In this document: in pieces, positions 54,806 to 63,009 of the stretch | Layout of the letters: each line of letters begins with the position of its first letter | Position numbering within the stretch: position 1 is the first letter of the stretch | Origin: Azoarcus olearius | GTDB lineage: Bacteria; Pseudomonadota; Gammaproteobacteria; Burkholderiales; Rhodocyclaceae | Assembly (NCBI RefSeq): GCF_001682385.1 | Contig: NZ_CP016210.1 | Coordinates: 2,728,001-2,792,000, forward strand | DNA length: 64,000 bases | Direction of reading: 5' to 3' | The notes under the pieces: model-generated | Told to the model about the DNA's origin: nothing | What the model saw: only the letters and a program-made list of their open reading frames with translations | Databases searched by the model: none | Translations under genes and position numbers: made by a program

Positions 54806-57589
54806 TCAAGGTTGTGCCGCTGCGCCGGCTTGGCCGACGCCGCGGTTCAGGCAGCGGTCGATCGCCGCGAAGAAGCTGTCGATGACCAGCGGTTTGACGA
54901 TGTAATCCGCGAATCCGGCGGCCCGCCCGCGTTCGATGTCGCGCGGCAGCGCGTTGGCGGTCACGGCAATCACGGGCACGTGGCGCAGGCGTTCGTCCGC
55001 TGCCAGCTCGGCCAGCATCTGGTAGCCGTCCATGCCGGGCATGTTGATGTCGAGCAGGATCAGATCCGGCCGGTGCACCCGCGCCAGCTCCAGCCCCAGC
55101 TCGGGCGTGTGGGCGCTCGTCAGCCGGATGTGGGACCGGCGACCGAGCAACTGGGCCACCAGCTTCAGGTTGGCCGGGTTGTCGTCGACGCACAGGATGC
55201 GCCGCTCGACCACTTCCGGCGCGGCGCCCGGCTCGACCTCGCCGAGCGGCGCCAGCACCCCGCTTGCGGGATCGTCCAGGAACAGCTCGATCCAGAAGGT
55301 CGAGCCCTCGCCGACGCGGCTCTCTGCGCCGATCTCCCCACCCATCAACTCCATCAGCCGGCGGGTGATGGTGAGTCCGATGCCGGTGCCCTCGATCGCG
55401 GAGGCCTCGGCGCCCAGCCGTTCGAACGGTTCGAACAGCGCCGCCATGCGCTCGGGGGCAATCCCGGCGCCGGTGTCGCTCACCGACAGCCGCAGCCGGC
55501 CCTCTCGGCACTGCGCCGCCAGGCTCACCCGGCCGCCCTCGCGGTTGTACTTCACCGCGTTGGAAAGCAGGTTGAGCAACACCTGCTTCAGCCGGGTGCG
55601 ATCGGCGCGCACCACCAGCTCGTCCGGCAGCGACATCTCCAGCACGATCGCGCGCGCGGCGGCCAGCGGCTGGATCAGCTGGCGGCAATCGTCCACCGCT
55701 TCACGCAGCGCCACCGGCTCCAGCGAGAGGTCGATGCGGCCGGCCTCGATGCGGGCCAGATCGAGCACCTCATTGATCAGGGTCAGCAGGTGCCCGCCGG
55801 CCTTCAGGATTTCCGCCACGTTGTCGCGCTGGTCCGCGTTCAGCGTGTCGTCGCACTCCAGCAGCTGGGCAAAGCCGAGTACGGCGTTCATCGGCGTGCG
55901 CAGTTCGTGGCTCATGCTCGACAGGAAGTCGGACTTGGCCTGGTTGGCGCGCTCGGCGGTGTCCTTGGCCTCGGCCAGCTCGTTGCGGCGCGCGAGTTCC
56001 TCGGTGAAGTCGGTGAAGATGTTGAAGATGTACTGGGTCTGGCCGCGCGCGTCCTTGACGAAGCCGATGTTGCTGAACGAGGTGAACACGGTGCCGTCCT
56101 TGCGCCGCATCGGCAGCTGGCCGACCAGCCCGCGGGCGTCCTGGACCATGCCGAAGATCTGCGCCGCGAGCACCCCGCCATCGTCCAGCGGCAGCAGCCT
56201 CGCCACCGGCATGCCGGCGATCTCATCATCCTCGTAGCCGAGCAGGCGGGCGTGGGCGCGGTTCTGGTACAGCAGCCGGCCGGTACCGTCGGCAATGCCC
56301 ACGCACTGGCTGCTGGCGTCGATCACGCGGCGGAACAGCGCCAACCGCTCTTCTGCCGCCTTGCTCTCGGAGATGTCGCTGTGGATGCCGATCAACCGGC
56401 GCGCGCGGCCGTCGGGCTCGCGCTCGACCACGGTGCCGCGGCACAGCACCCACTTGTAGCCGCCGTCCTTGCAGTGCAGGCGGTATTCAGTGGAAAAAGT
56501 CGGCAGCCGGCCGCCCAGATAATCCATCATCCGCGCCTGCGCGCTGGCGATGTCGGCGGGATGCACGCTGCGCATCCAGGCCTTGACGCTCGGTTCGATC
56601 TCGCCCGGCGCGTAGCCGAGCATCGCCTCGTAGTGGCCGGAATACATCATGCGGCCCGAGGCCACATCCCAGTCCCACACCCCGTCGCCGGCGCCTTCCA
56701 CCGCAAAGCTGAAGCGCGCCTGGGTTTCACGCAGGCGCTGCTCGCTTTCGGCCAGGCTCAGCTCGGCAATCTTGCGCTCGTGGATATCCTGCACCACGCC
56801 CAGCATGTGCACCGCGTTGCCCTCGGCATCGCGCGTCACGGCGCCGCGCTCCAGCAGCCAGCGCACCGTGCCGTCCGGCCACACCACGCGGTGCTCCACC
56901 TCGTAGGGGCGGTCCTCATCCACCGTGGCCCGCACCGCGGCCAGCACGTGCTCGCGGTCGTCGGGATGGATGGCGGACAGGAAGGCGGCGTAGCGCGTCT
57001 CGCGCAGGTCCTCCGGCAGGCCGAACAACGGCGCGATACGTTCGGACCAGAACAGCTCGCCGGTCACCATGTTCCAGTCCCAGGTGCCGATGTTGGCCGC
57101 CGCCTGGCCGCGCCGCAGCCGCTCCTCGCTGATCAGCAGGGCCTGCTGCTGCTGCTTGACCGCGGTGATGTCGGTACGGATGGAGATGTACTGCTCGGGG
57201 CGGCCGTCCGGCCCGGGAAACGGGACGATGGTGGAGCGAACCCAGTACTCGCTGCCATCCTTGCGCCGGTTGCAGATTTCGCCGTGCCAGGTGCGGCCGC
57301 CCGCGATGGTGGCCCAGATGCCGGCATAGAACTCGGCGCCGTGGCGGGTCGATTTCAGCATCCGGTGGTTGCGGCCGAGGAGTTCGTCGCGGCTGTAACC
57401 GCTGATTTCGCAGAACAAGGGATTGGCGTCGATGATCCGCCCCGCCGCGTCGGTGACGCTGACGATCGCATGCTGGTCGAGCACGTACGCGAGCCGGGCG
57501 AGACTGCGGATCTCGTCCGGCTGGAGCGACTGCAACGGGATCGCCTCGTTTTCCATTCCGCCTACGACTCTGGCACTAATCGATCGCAT
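54806..57589 (-). CDS. Multi-PAS hybrid histidine kinase with receiver
   Basis: 927 residues, no clear membrane helix, so cytoplasmic. Four consecutive PAS/PAC units (about 25-510; e.g. FCEISGYSRDELLGRN, WSERIAPLFGLPEDL), HisKA with the phospho-His near 559 (SSMSHELRTPMNAVLGF), ATPase with the DTGAGI motif, and a C-terminal receiver (CVDDNPANLKL, LILLDINMPGMDG near 844). No Hpt domain. Start 57589 is the first ATG; an ATG at 57556 (MENEAIPL) is equally possible. Signal unknown. Confidence 0.93.
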   Translation of the reverse strand: MRSISARVVGGMENEAIPLQSLQPDEIRSLARLAYVLDQHAIVSVTDAAGRIIDANPLFCEISGYSRDELLGRNHRMLKSTRHGAEFYAGIWATIAGGRTWHGEICNRRKDGSEYWVRSTIVPFPGPDGRPEQYISIRTDITAVKQQQQALLISEERLRRGQAAANIGTWDWNMVTGELFWSERIAPLFGLPEDLRETRYAAFLSAIHPDDREHVLAAVRATVDEDRPYEVEHRVVWPDGTVRWLLERGAVTRDAEGNAVHMLGVVQDIHERKIAELSLAESEQRLRETQARFSFAVEGAGDGVWDWDVASGRMMYSGHYEAMLGYAPGEIEPSVKAWMRSVHPADIASAQARMMDYLGGRLPTFSTEYRLHCKDGGYKWVLCRGTVVEREPDGRARRLIGIHSDISESKAAEERLALFRRVIDASSQCVGIADGTGRLLYQNRAHARLLGYEDDEIAGMPVARLLPLDDGGVLAAQIFGMVQDARGLVGQLPMRRKDGTVFTSFSNIGFVKDARGQTQYIFNIFTDFTEELARRNELAEAKDTAERANQAKSDFLSSMSHELRTPMNAVLGFAQLLECDDTLNADQRDNVAEILKAGGHLLTLINEVLDLARIEAGRIDLSLEPVALREAVDDCRQLIQPLAAARAIVLEMSLPDELVVRADRTRLKQVLLNLLSNAVKYNREGGRVSLAAQCREGRLRLSVSDTGAGIAPERMAALFEPFERLGAEASAIEGTGIGLTITRRLMELMGGEIGAESRVGEGSTFWIELFLDDPASGVLAPLGEVEPGAAPEVVERRILCVDDNPANLKLVAQLLGRRSHIRLTSAHTPELGLELARVHRPDLILLDINMPGMDGYQMLAELAADERLRHVPVIAVTANALPRDIERGRAAGFADYIVKPLVIDSFFAAIDRCLNRGVGQAGAAAQP

Positions 57590-57915
57590 CTCGGAGAGGC
57601 CCGCCTCAAGCCACCGTCCGCGGCTCGATGCGCAACAGTGGCGGGTTATTCAGACTGCATGAGCTTAGCTGAAACCAGTCGCCACGGGTAAATCCCGACC
57701 TACTCCGTTGGATGCATGCAGCGCGGAGCATAGCCAGTTTCATGCCATTAGCCACGGGAATGCCGTGGTTTTTTTGCGGAGCAACATGCACTGCAGCACG
57801 GCACCCGCAAGAACGCGCGAGTGCGCCAGGCGTCGGCCAACCGGCTGAAACAGCGCCGCCGGATCGTCGCCGCCGGCCCGTGGTCAACCTGCCATGGATC
57901 CCACGGAGGCGCGCC
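57590..57915. other. Gene-free stretch between the hybrid kinase and the SDR gene
   Basis: 326 bases between two divergent genes, somewhat less GC-rich than the coding DNA. It must hold both promoters, but I could not find a convincing -35/-10 pair. The only clear structure is the hairpin at 57752-57775. Confidence 0.6.
57752..57775 (+). terminator. Orphan intrinsic terminator-like hairpin
   Basis: CCACGG (57752-57757), five-base loop, CCGTGG (57763-57768) and seven T residues, on the plus strand. No plus-strand gene ends before it, so it may end an unannotated small RNA or act as an attenuator for the SDR gene 140 bases further on. Confidence 0.55.
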
Positions 57916-58626
57916 ATGATGAGTCCGTCCATCGTCGTCATCACCGGCGCCAGCCGCGGCCTCGGCCGCGCCGCGGCGCTGGACCTTGCCGCCCGGCCCG
58001 GCTATCTCGTCGTGGCGACGGCCCGCAACGCGGACGATCTCGAATCCCTGCGCACGACCTTGCGCGGCCAGGGTCACGACATCGCGCTGCGCCGCCTCGA
58101 CGTGACCGACGACACCTCGGTGGATGCCTTCCGCGACTGGCTGGCGCGCCGCTTCGGGCGGGTGGACGTCCTGATCAACAACGCCGGCATCTCGGTGGAG
58201 CGCTTCAACGCCAGCGTGCTCGACATGCCGCTCGCGCTGCTGCGCCGCACACTGGAAACCAACCTGTATGGTGCGCTGCGCATGGCGCAGGCGCTGGTGC
58301 CGTTGATGCGCGCCAGCACCGCCGGCCGCGTGGTCAATGTCTCGTCCGGCATGGGGCAACTGGCGGAGATGGGCAGCGGCGCGCCGGCCTACCGGATGTC
58401 CAAGACCGCGCTCAACGCGCTGACGCGCATCCTGGCGGCGGAGCTGGCCGGCAGCGGGATCAAGGTCAACGCGGTATGCCCCGGCTGGTGCCGTACCGAC
58501 CTCGGCGGCCCGGACGCGCCGCGTTCGGCCGAGGAAGGCATCGCCACGGTGATCTGGCTCGCCACCCTGCCCGGCGACGGTCCGAACGGCGGCTTTTTCC
58601 GCGACGGCGAGGCGATCGCCTGGTAG
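57916..58626 (+). CDS. SDR family oxidoreductase
   Basis: 236 residues. Classical SDR: TGASRGLGRAAALDL near residues 8-22, NNAGIS, and Y-x3-K in AYRMSKTALNAL near 158; CPGWCRTDLGG follows. Catalytic residues are intact; substrate unknown. Of the two adjacent ATG codons (57916, 57919), both are within reach of GGAGG at 57905. It stands apart from the catabolic genes and is followed by the YqeY-like gene on the same strand. Confidence 0.9.
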   Translation: MMSPSIVVITGASRGLGRAAALDLAARPGYLVVATARNADDLESLRTTLRGQGHDIALRRLDVTDDTSVDAFRDWLARRFGRVDVLINNAGISVERFNASVLDMPLALLRRTLETNLYGALRMAQALVPLMRASTAGRVVNVSSGMGQLAEMGSGAPAYRMSKTALNALTRILAAELAGSGIKVNAVCPGWCRTDLGGPDAPRSAEEGIATVIWLATLPGDGPNGGFFRDGEAIAW

Positions 58627-58714
58627 GCGGGACGCAGGGCGGTGATTTCGCCGATACTATCGGGCTGCCCTGCCCGCCGGCCCCGTGCCGCGGCGCCCTA
58701 TTCCGGAGAACACC

Positions 58715-59155
58715 ATGAGCCTGCTTGCCCAACTGAAGAAGGACGCGCTGCTCGCGCGCAAAGCCGCCGCGCCGGTGCGCGCCACGCTGCTGAGCACCCT
58801 CATCGCCGAGGCCGAGATGGTCGGCAAGAACGCCGGCAACCGCGAAAGCACCGACGACGAGGTGCAGCAGACCATCCGCAAGTTCCTGAAGAACAACCAG
58901 GAAGCGATGGCGGTAATCAAGGACGAGGCGCGCCTTGCCACGCTGCGCGAGGAGTCCGCCATCCTCACCGGCTACCTGCCGCCGATGGCCGACGAAGCCG
59001 AGGTCAAGGCCTTCATCGCCACCACGGTAGCCGGCCTCGCCGACCGCAGCCCGAAGTCGATGGGCGCCGTGATGGCCGCGCTGAAAGCGAAATACGGCAA
59101 CGGTTTCGACGCCCGCCAGGCCAACGGCTGGGTTCGCGACGCGCTGGCCGGCTGA
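58715..59155 (+). CDS. GatB/YqeY domain protein
   Basis: 146 residues, the widespread YqeY family related to the tail domain of the GatB amidotransferase subunit. LLAQLKKDALLARKAAAPVRATLLSTLIAEAE and GYLPPMADEAEVKAFI are typical. Role unknown, perhaps tRNA-linked. In many proteobacteria the gene follows rpsU, but not here. ATG at 58715 has CCGGAGA upstream. Confidence 0.92.
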   Translation: MSLLAQLKKDALLARKAAAPVRATLLSTLIAEAEMVGKNAGNRESTDDEVQQTIRKFLKNNQEAMAVIKDEARLATLREESAILTGYLPPMADEAEVKAFIATTVAGLADRSPKSMGAVMAALKAKYGNGFDARQANGWVRDALAG

Positions 59156-59164
59156 CCCGCGCGC

Positions 59165-59806
59165 TCAGCGCGGCGGGGCCGATTCCTCCACCAGACCGGC
59201 CATCGCCCGCGCCTGCTCGCGCCCTTCCCCGCGCAGGCCCTCGATCACGCCCGCGCGGTTCGCGGCAGGCTGGTTCTGGCTGGCCTTGGACTTCCCTTCC
59301 AGCCGCTGCACTTCAATCTCGATCCCGACCACGGCACGCAACATCGCGTCGATGTAGTCGGACGGTGCATCGTCCAGCGTCCAGGGCTGCGGCCGGGCGC
59401 CTTCGTGGGCGGCGGTCAGTTCCGCCAGCATCGAACGCAGCCACGCCGGGTCGTCGATTGCACGCAGGCTGCCGTGCGCATGCACCACGGCGTAGTTCCA
59501 GGTCGGCACCGCGCGGCCGTGGTCGCGCTTGGCGGGATACCAGGTGGGCGTCACGTAGGCCTCGGGGCCGGCAAACACCGCGAGCGCCGCAACCCCGTCG
59601 ACCGCGTTGCGCCAGAGCGGATTTGCGCGTGCCACATGGCCCCGCAGCAGCAGACGGCCATCGCTGGCCATGGCGATGTGCAAGGGAAGATGATCGGCAC
59701 TCAGGCCGGCCGATGACGTTGTCACCACCGTGGCCAGCGGATGCGCGCGCATCAGCGCGTGCAGTTTCTCCGGGTCCGGCTCGGCAAAGTGCGCTGGAAT
59801 ATACAT
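59165..59806 (-). CDS. FMN-binding negative transcriptional regulator (PaiB-like)
   Basis: 213 residues. PaiB-type split-barrel flavin-binding protein: MYIPAHFAEPDPEKLHALM start, ADHLPLHI, RGHVARANPLWR, AYVTPTWYPAK and VPTWNYAVVHAHG are all family marks. Known relatives repress sporulation and degradative-enzyme genes in Bacillus; in proteobacteria the function is open. It ends ten bases from the yqeY stop (convergent). Upstream in-frame codons to 59947 are unlikely to be used. Confidence 0.93.
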   Translation of the reverse strand: MYIPAHFAEPDPEKLHALMRAHPLATVVTTSSAGLSADHLPLHIAMASDGRLLLRGHVARANPLWRNAVDGVAALAVFAGPEAYVTPTWYPAKRDHGRAVPTWNYAVVHAHGSLRAIDDPAWLRSMLAELTAAHEGARPQPWTLDDAPSDYIDAMLRAVVGIEIEVQRLEGKSKASQNQPAANRAGVIEGLRGEGREQARAMAGLVEESAPPR

Positions 59807-60154
59807 GGTGATCGCAAGTGGCTGGTTTGGCAGGGCAATATAACCCGTTCGCGCTAGATGAGGTTGCCGCCCCGAGCGCTCGCGGATGCGGAATGACGCA
59901 TGTGCCCGGCAGATCTTCCGGCTACGACGAAAGGCAGTGATCGCCACTACGAAACGCCGCTTTACAAAGTGTTGGTGGGTGGTAACCGCGCAGGCCTCCC
60001 AGCTGCGCTATTAACCGCAGCATCAACCGTCACCCCTCGCGCAGCCGAAGCGAACCCCACCCGCGGAGGGGTCTGGCGGATTGACAATGACGACCTGCCC
60101 CGCGTGGGGCGCCTTTTTCTGCCGCGGCCGCGCCGCGGCCCTGCGAGGCCTGGC
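59807..60154. other. Gene-free stretch before the YXWGXW lipoprotein gene
   Basis: 348 bases between divergent genes. It contains a TTGACA at 60081-60086 without a matching -10, and a terminator-like hairpin GCCCC-GCGT-GGGGC followed by GCCTTTTT at 60097-60118, only 37 bases before the next start. This could attenuate the lipoprotein gene. Nothing else is recognised. Confidence 0.5.
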
Positions 60155-60829
60155 ATGAAGACGCCTTGGATGGACAAACGCCGCAGCTGGGCTCCGGCCC
60201 TGCTGGCCGCGCTGCTGCTGGGCGGCTGCGCCGTCGCGCCGTACGACGACGGCTACTACTACGACGACGAGACCGTCATCGTCGCGCCGCCGCCCCGCGT
60301 GGAATACCGTGGCTATCCGCCGTCGGTGGATTACATCTGGCTGGACGGCTACTGGTCATGGACCGGCCACCGCCACGAATGGGTGCCGGGGCGCTGGGCC
60401 CCGCCGGGGACGCGCTATTACCGCCCGCCGCCGACCCGCAGCTGGCACGACCATGACAACGACCGCTATCGCGACCGCTACCGCGACCGGGAGGACGATC
60501 GACGCGAACGCGAGGCCCGCCAGCGCGAATGGGAGCGCGACCGCCGCGAGCGCGAAGCGCGCGAACGCGACCTGCGCGAGCGCGAGCGGCGCGAGGCGCG
60601 CGAAGAGCGCCAGGAAAGCGCCAAGCGGCGCGAACTGGAGGAACGCCGCGAACGCGCAGAGCGCCGCGAGCTGGAGAAACGCCGTGAGACGCGCGAACGC
60701 GAGCAGCCGCGCGATGTCCTGCGTGACGTGATGCGTGACCGCCCGCCCGACCCCGACCGCCGTTCGCCTCAGGACCGCTCCCGCCAACATCGCGAGCAGA
60801 TGGAGCGCGACCGCGACAACCAGCTCTGA
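60155..60829 (+). CDS. YXWGXW-type lipoprotein with a long Arg/Glu-rich tail
   Basis: 224 residues. Lipoprotein signal peptide with lipobox LLGGC (cysteine near residue 25), an Asp/Tyr-rich stretch, two copies of a Y-x-W-x2-G-x-W type motif (YIWLDGYW, HEWVPGRW), then about 115 residues of almost pure Arg/Glu/Asp with no hydrophobic residues, predicted as a single charged helix. The cell-envelope location is clear, the function is not. ATG 60155 or 60170 can start it. The frame is open further upstream without a signal peptide. Confidence 0.85.
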   Translation: MKTPWMDKRRSWAPALLAALLLGGCAVAPYDDGYYYDDETVIVAPPPRVEYRGYPPSVDYIWLDGYWSWTGHRHEWVPGRWAPPGTRYYRPPPTRSWHDHDNDRYRDRYRDREDDRREREARQREWERDRREREARERDLRERERREAREERQESAKRRELEERRERAERRELEKRRETREREQPRDVLRDVMRDRPPDPDRRSPQDRSRQHREQMERDRDNQL

Positions 60830-60842
60830 GCCGGCCCGCGGC

Positions 60843-61283
60843 TCAGGCGTTGGGCGGCTGGTTCGTCAGCACCCAGTAGGCGCCCAGCCGCGCCACGGTT
60901 TCGGCGAACTCACCGAACTCCAGCGGCTTGCGCACGAAACTGTTGGCGCCGTTTTCGTAGCTGCTGTGGCGGTCGCGATCCTCGTCGGACGAGGTCAGGA
61001 TCACCACCGGCATCAGCCGGGTCTGCGGACGCGCGCGCAAGGCCGCCAGCACCTCCAGGCCCGACAGGCGCGGCAGACCGATGTCGAGCAGCACCACCGC
61101 CGGCAGCGGCGCGCCGGCGCGCGCGGCGAATTCGCCTTCGCCGAACAGGTAGTCCAGCGCCTGCTGGCCGTCGCGCACCACGTCGACGCCGTTGGCCACA
61201 TTGATCTTCTTCAGCGCACGCAGGATCAGCATTTCATCCTGGGCGTTGTCTTCCACCAGCAGAATCGGGCTCTGGGTCGTCAT
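60843..61283 (-). CDS. CheY/Rcp1-like response regulator
   Basis: 146 residues, receiver only. VEDNAQDEMLILRALKK start, phospho-acceptor D67 (VVLLDIGLPRLSG), VILTSSDEDRD, and Lys in SFVRKPLEF. This branch (Rcp1-type) partners with phytochrome-like kinases. Its start overlaps the kinase stop (ATGA), so the two are coupled. No output domain. Confidence 0.94.
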   Translation of the reverse strand: MTTQSPILLVEDNAQDEMLILRALKKINVANGVDVVRDGQQALDYLFGEGEFAARAGAPLPAVVLLDIGLPRLSGLEVLAALRARPQTRLMPVVILTSSDEDRDRHSSYENGANSFVRKPLEFGEFAETVARLGAYWVLTNQPPNA

Positions 61284-63007
61284 GACTTGTCTCCGCTGCC
61301 GTTCGAGTCCGGCAGATAGATGCAGAAGGTCGCACCCTCGCCCGGAGCGCCCCGGGCCTCGATGTCGCCGCCGTGGCGGCGCAGGATGCGTTGAACGGTG
61401 GCCAGTCCGATGCCCAGCCCCTGGAACTCGTCCTCGCGGTGCAGCCGCTGGAAGGGATTGAACAGGCGCTGCGCGTGCGCCATGTCGAATCCGACCCCAT
61501 TGTCGCTGATGTAGATCCGGCGAAAACCGGGGCCGGCCTCGCCGCTCAGCCGGATCACCGCGGGGTTGCGCCCGCGGGTGAACTTCCACGCATTGTCGAT
61601 CAGGTGCAGCACCGCGAGTTGCAGCATCTCCGGATCGCCATGGACCACCAGTCCGGGCTCCACCTCGATTTGCAGTCGCCGTTCGGGCTCCGCCTCCCGC
61701 AGATCGGCCATGCGCCGCAAAGCCAGCGCCGAGAGGTCGATCTCTGTGCGCGTCAGGCCTTTTCCGGTGGAGCGCAACAGCGCCAGGATGCCGTTCAGCA
61801 TGTCGCCCATGCGGCTTCCGGCCCGCTGGATCTGCATCAGTTCGTCGCGTGCCTCCGCGTTCAGGCGCTCGGCGTGCCCTTCCAGCAGCAGCCGGGCAAA
61901 GCCATTGATGGCACGCAGCGGCGCGCGCAGGTTGTGCGTGAGCGCGTACGCGAGGTCTTCCAGCTCGCGGTTGGCGGATTGCAGTTCGGCGGTGCGCTCC
62001 CCCACGCGGCGCTCCAGGTCGGCATTGAGATCGCGGATTTCCGCTTCGGCACGCTTGCGCTCGGTGATTTCGTGGCCGATGCCGAACACGCCCACGGCGC
62101 GCCCCTGGTCGTCGAGCACCGGGCCCTTGGTCACCAGGAACGCCAACGGCCGGCCGCCGCGGGTGGTGAGCTGCTCCTCCAGCGTTCGGGTCTGCCTCTC
62201 CAGCATGATCTCGCGGTCGTTCTTCATCACCTTGGCAGCCGAATCGCCATCCAGCAGCGCGGTGTCGTCCTGCCCCAGCAGCACCCGCCCCTCGTCCCCG
62301 GCATAGCTGGCCATCGCCGCGTTGGCCAGCAGATAGCGGCCCCGCGTGTCCTTGACGAAAATCGCGTCCGACGTGCCGGAGATGATGGTGTCGAGCAGGC
62401 GGCGGTGCACTTCCACGCGCGCAATCGAGCGCCGCAGCACCTCGCTGAGCAGGCACACCGCCAGCCCGCTCGCCACCAGCAAGCCCCAGTCGAGCACGTC
62501 GCCGTAGGCGTTGACCAGCACATGGCGCGCCACCGGCAGCATCGGGTAGGCCACGCCCACCGCGGCCACCAGCGTGGCGAGCAGGCCGGGGCCGGCGCCG
62601 CCGAACAGCGCGCTCAGCGTGATCGGCAGCATGAACAGCACCAGCATCGGGCTGGCGGGATAGAGGTCGAGCAGGCGCTCACGCACCACCAGAATGATGA
62701 GTGAAGCCGCGCCGGCGAACAGATAGGTCACCCAGCGCGGCACCGTGTCGGGCGACAGGCCGGCGGTCAGTGCATCCAGCAGCGTCGCACCCTCGCCCGC
62801 CGTGCCCGGCGGCACCGCGCGCAACATCAGGCCCACCCCCACCGAGCTGGCAACGACGTAGAAAACGCCCTTCGCGCTCGACAGCCACATCACCTGCTCG
62901 ACGTCGGCGAGCGCGGCGATGACGCGGTCGGAGATCAGGATCCAGGCCAGCGTCAGCACGGCATAGGCAGCCGTGGCCTGCAGGATGAAGCGCCGCCGCG
63001 GACTCAT
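61280..63007 (-). CDS. Membrane PAS sensor histidine kinase
   Basis: 575 residues. Five or six membrane helices in the first 180 residues, a PAS domain (TSDAIFVKDTRGRYLLANA, about 200-320), a coiled coil, HisKA with the phospho-His in ALTHNLRAPLRAINGFA (about 357), and ATPase with DNGVGFD. This HisKA type is that of phytochrome-like kinases, as is the regulator that follows. The next gene upstream encodes a close paralogue of its C-terminal half, suggesting tandem duplication. Confidence 0.93.
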   Translation of the reverse strand: MSPRRRFILQATAAYAVLTLAWILISDRVIAALADVEQVMWLSSAKGVFYVVASSVGVGLMLRAVPPGTAGEGATLLDALTAGLSPDTVPRWVTYLFAGAASLIILVVRERLLDLYPASPMLVLFMLPITLSALFGGAGPGLLATLVAAVGVAYPMLPVARHVLVNAYGDVLDWGLLVASGLAVCLLSEVLRRSIARVEVHRRLLDTIISGTSDAIFVKDTRGRYLLANAAMASYAGDEGRVLLGQDDTALLDGDSAAKVMKNDREIMLERQTRTLEEQLTTRGGRPLAFLVTKGPVLDDQGRAVGVFGIGHEITERKRAEAEIRDLNADLERRVGERTAELQSANRELEDLAYALTHNLRAPLRAINGFARLLLEGHAERLNAEARDELMQIQRAGSRMGDMLNGILALLRSTGKGLTRTEIDLSALALRRMADLREAEPERRLQIEVEPGLVVHGDPEMLQLAVLHLIDNAWKFTRGRNPAVIRLSGEAGPGFRRIYISDNGVGFDMAHAQRLFNPFQRLHREDEFQGLGIGLATVQRILRRHGGDIEARGAPGEGATFCIYLPDSNGSGDKS

Positions 63008-63009
63008 GT

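Noticed and set aside
59900-60829. An 85-residue longer lipoprotein
   Set aside because: The extension would place the signal peptide inside the protein; the lipobox requires a start at 60155 or 60170.
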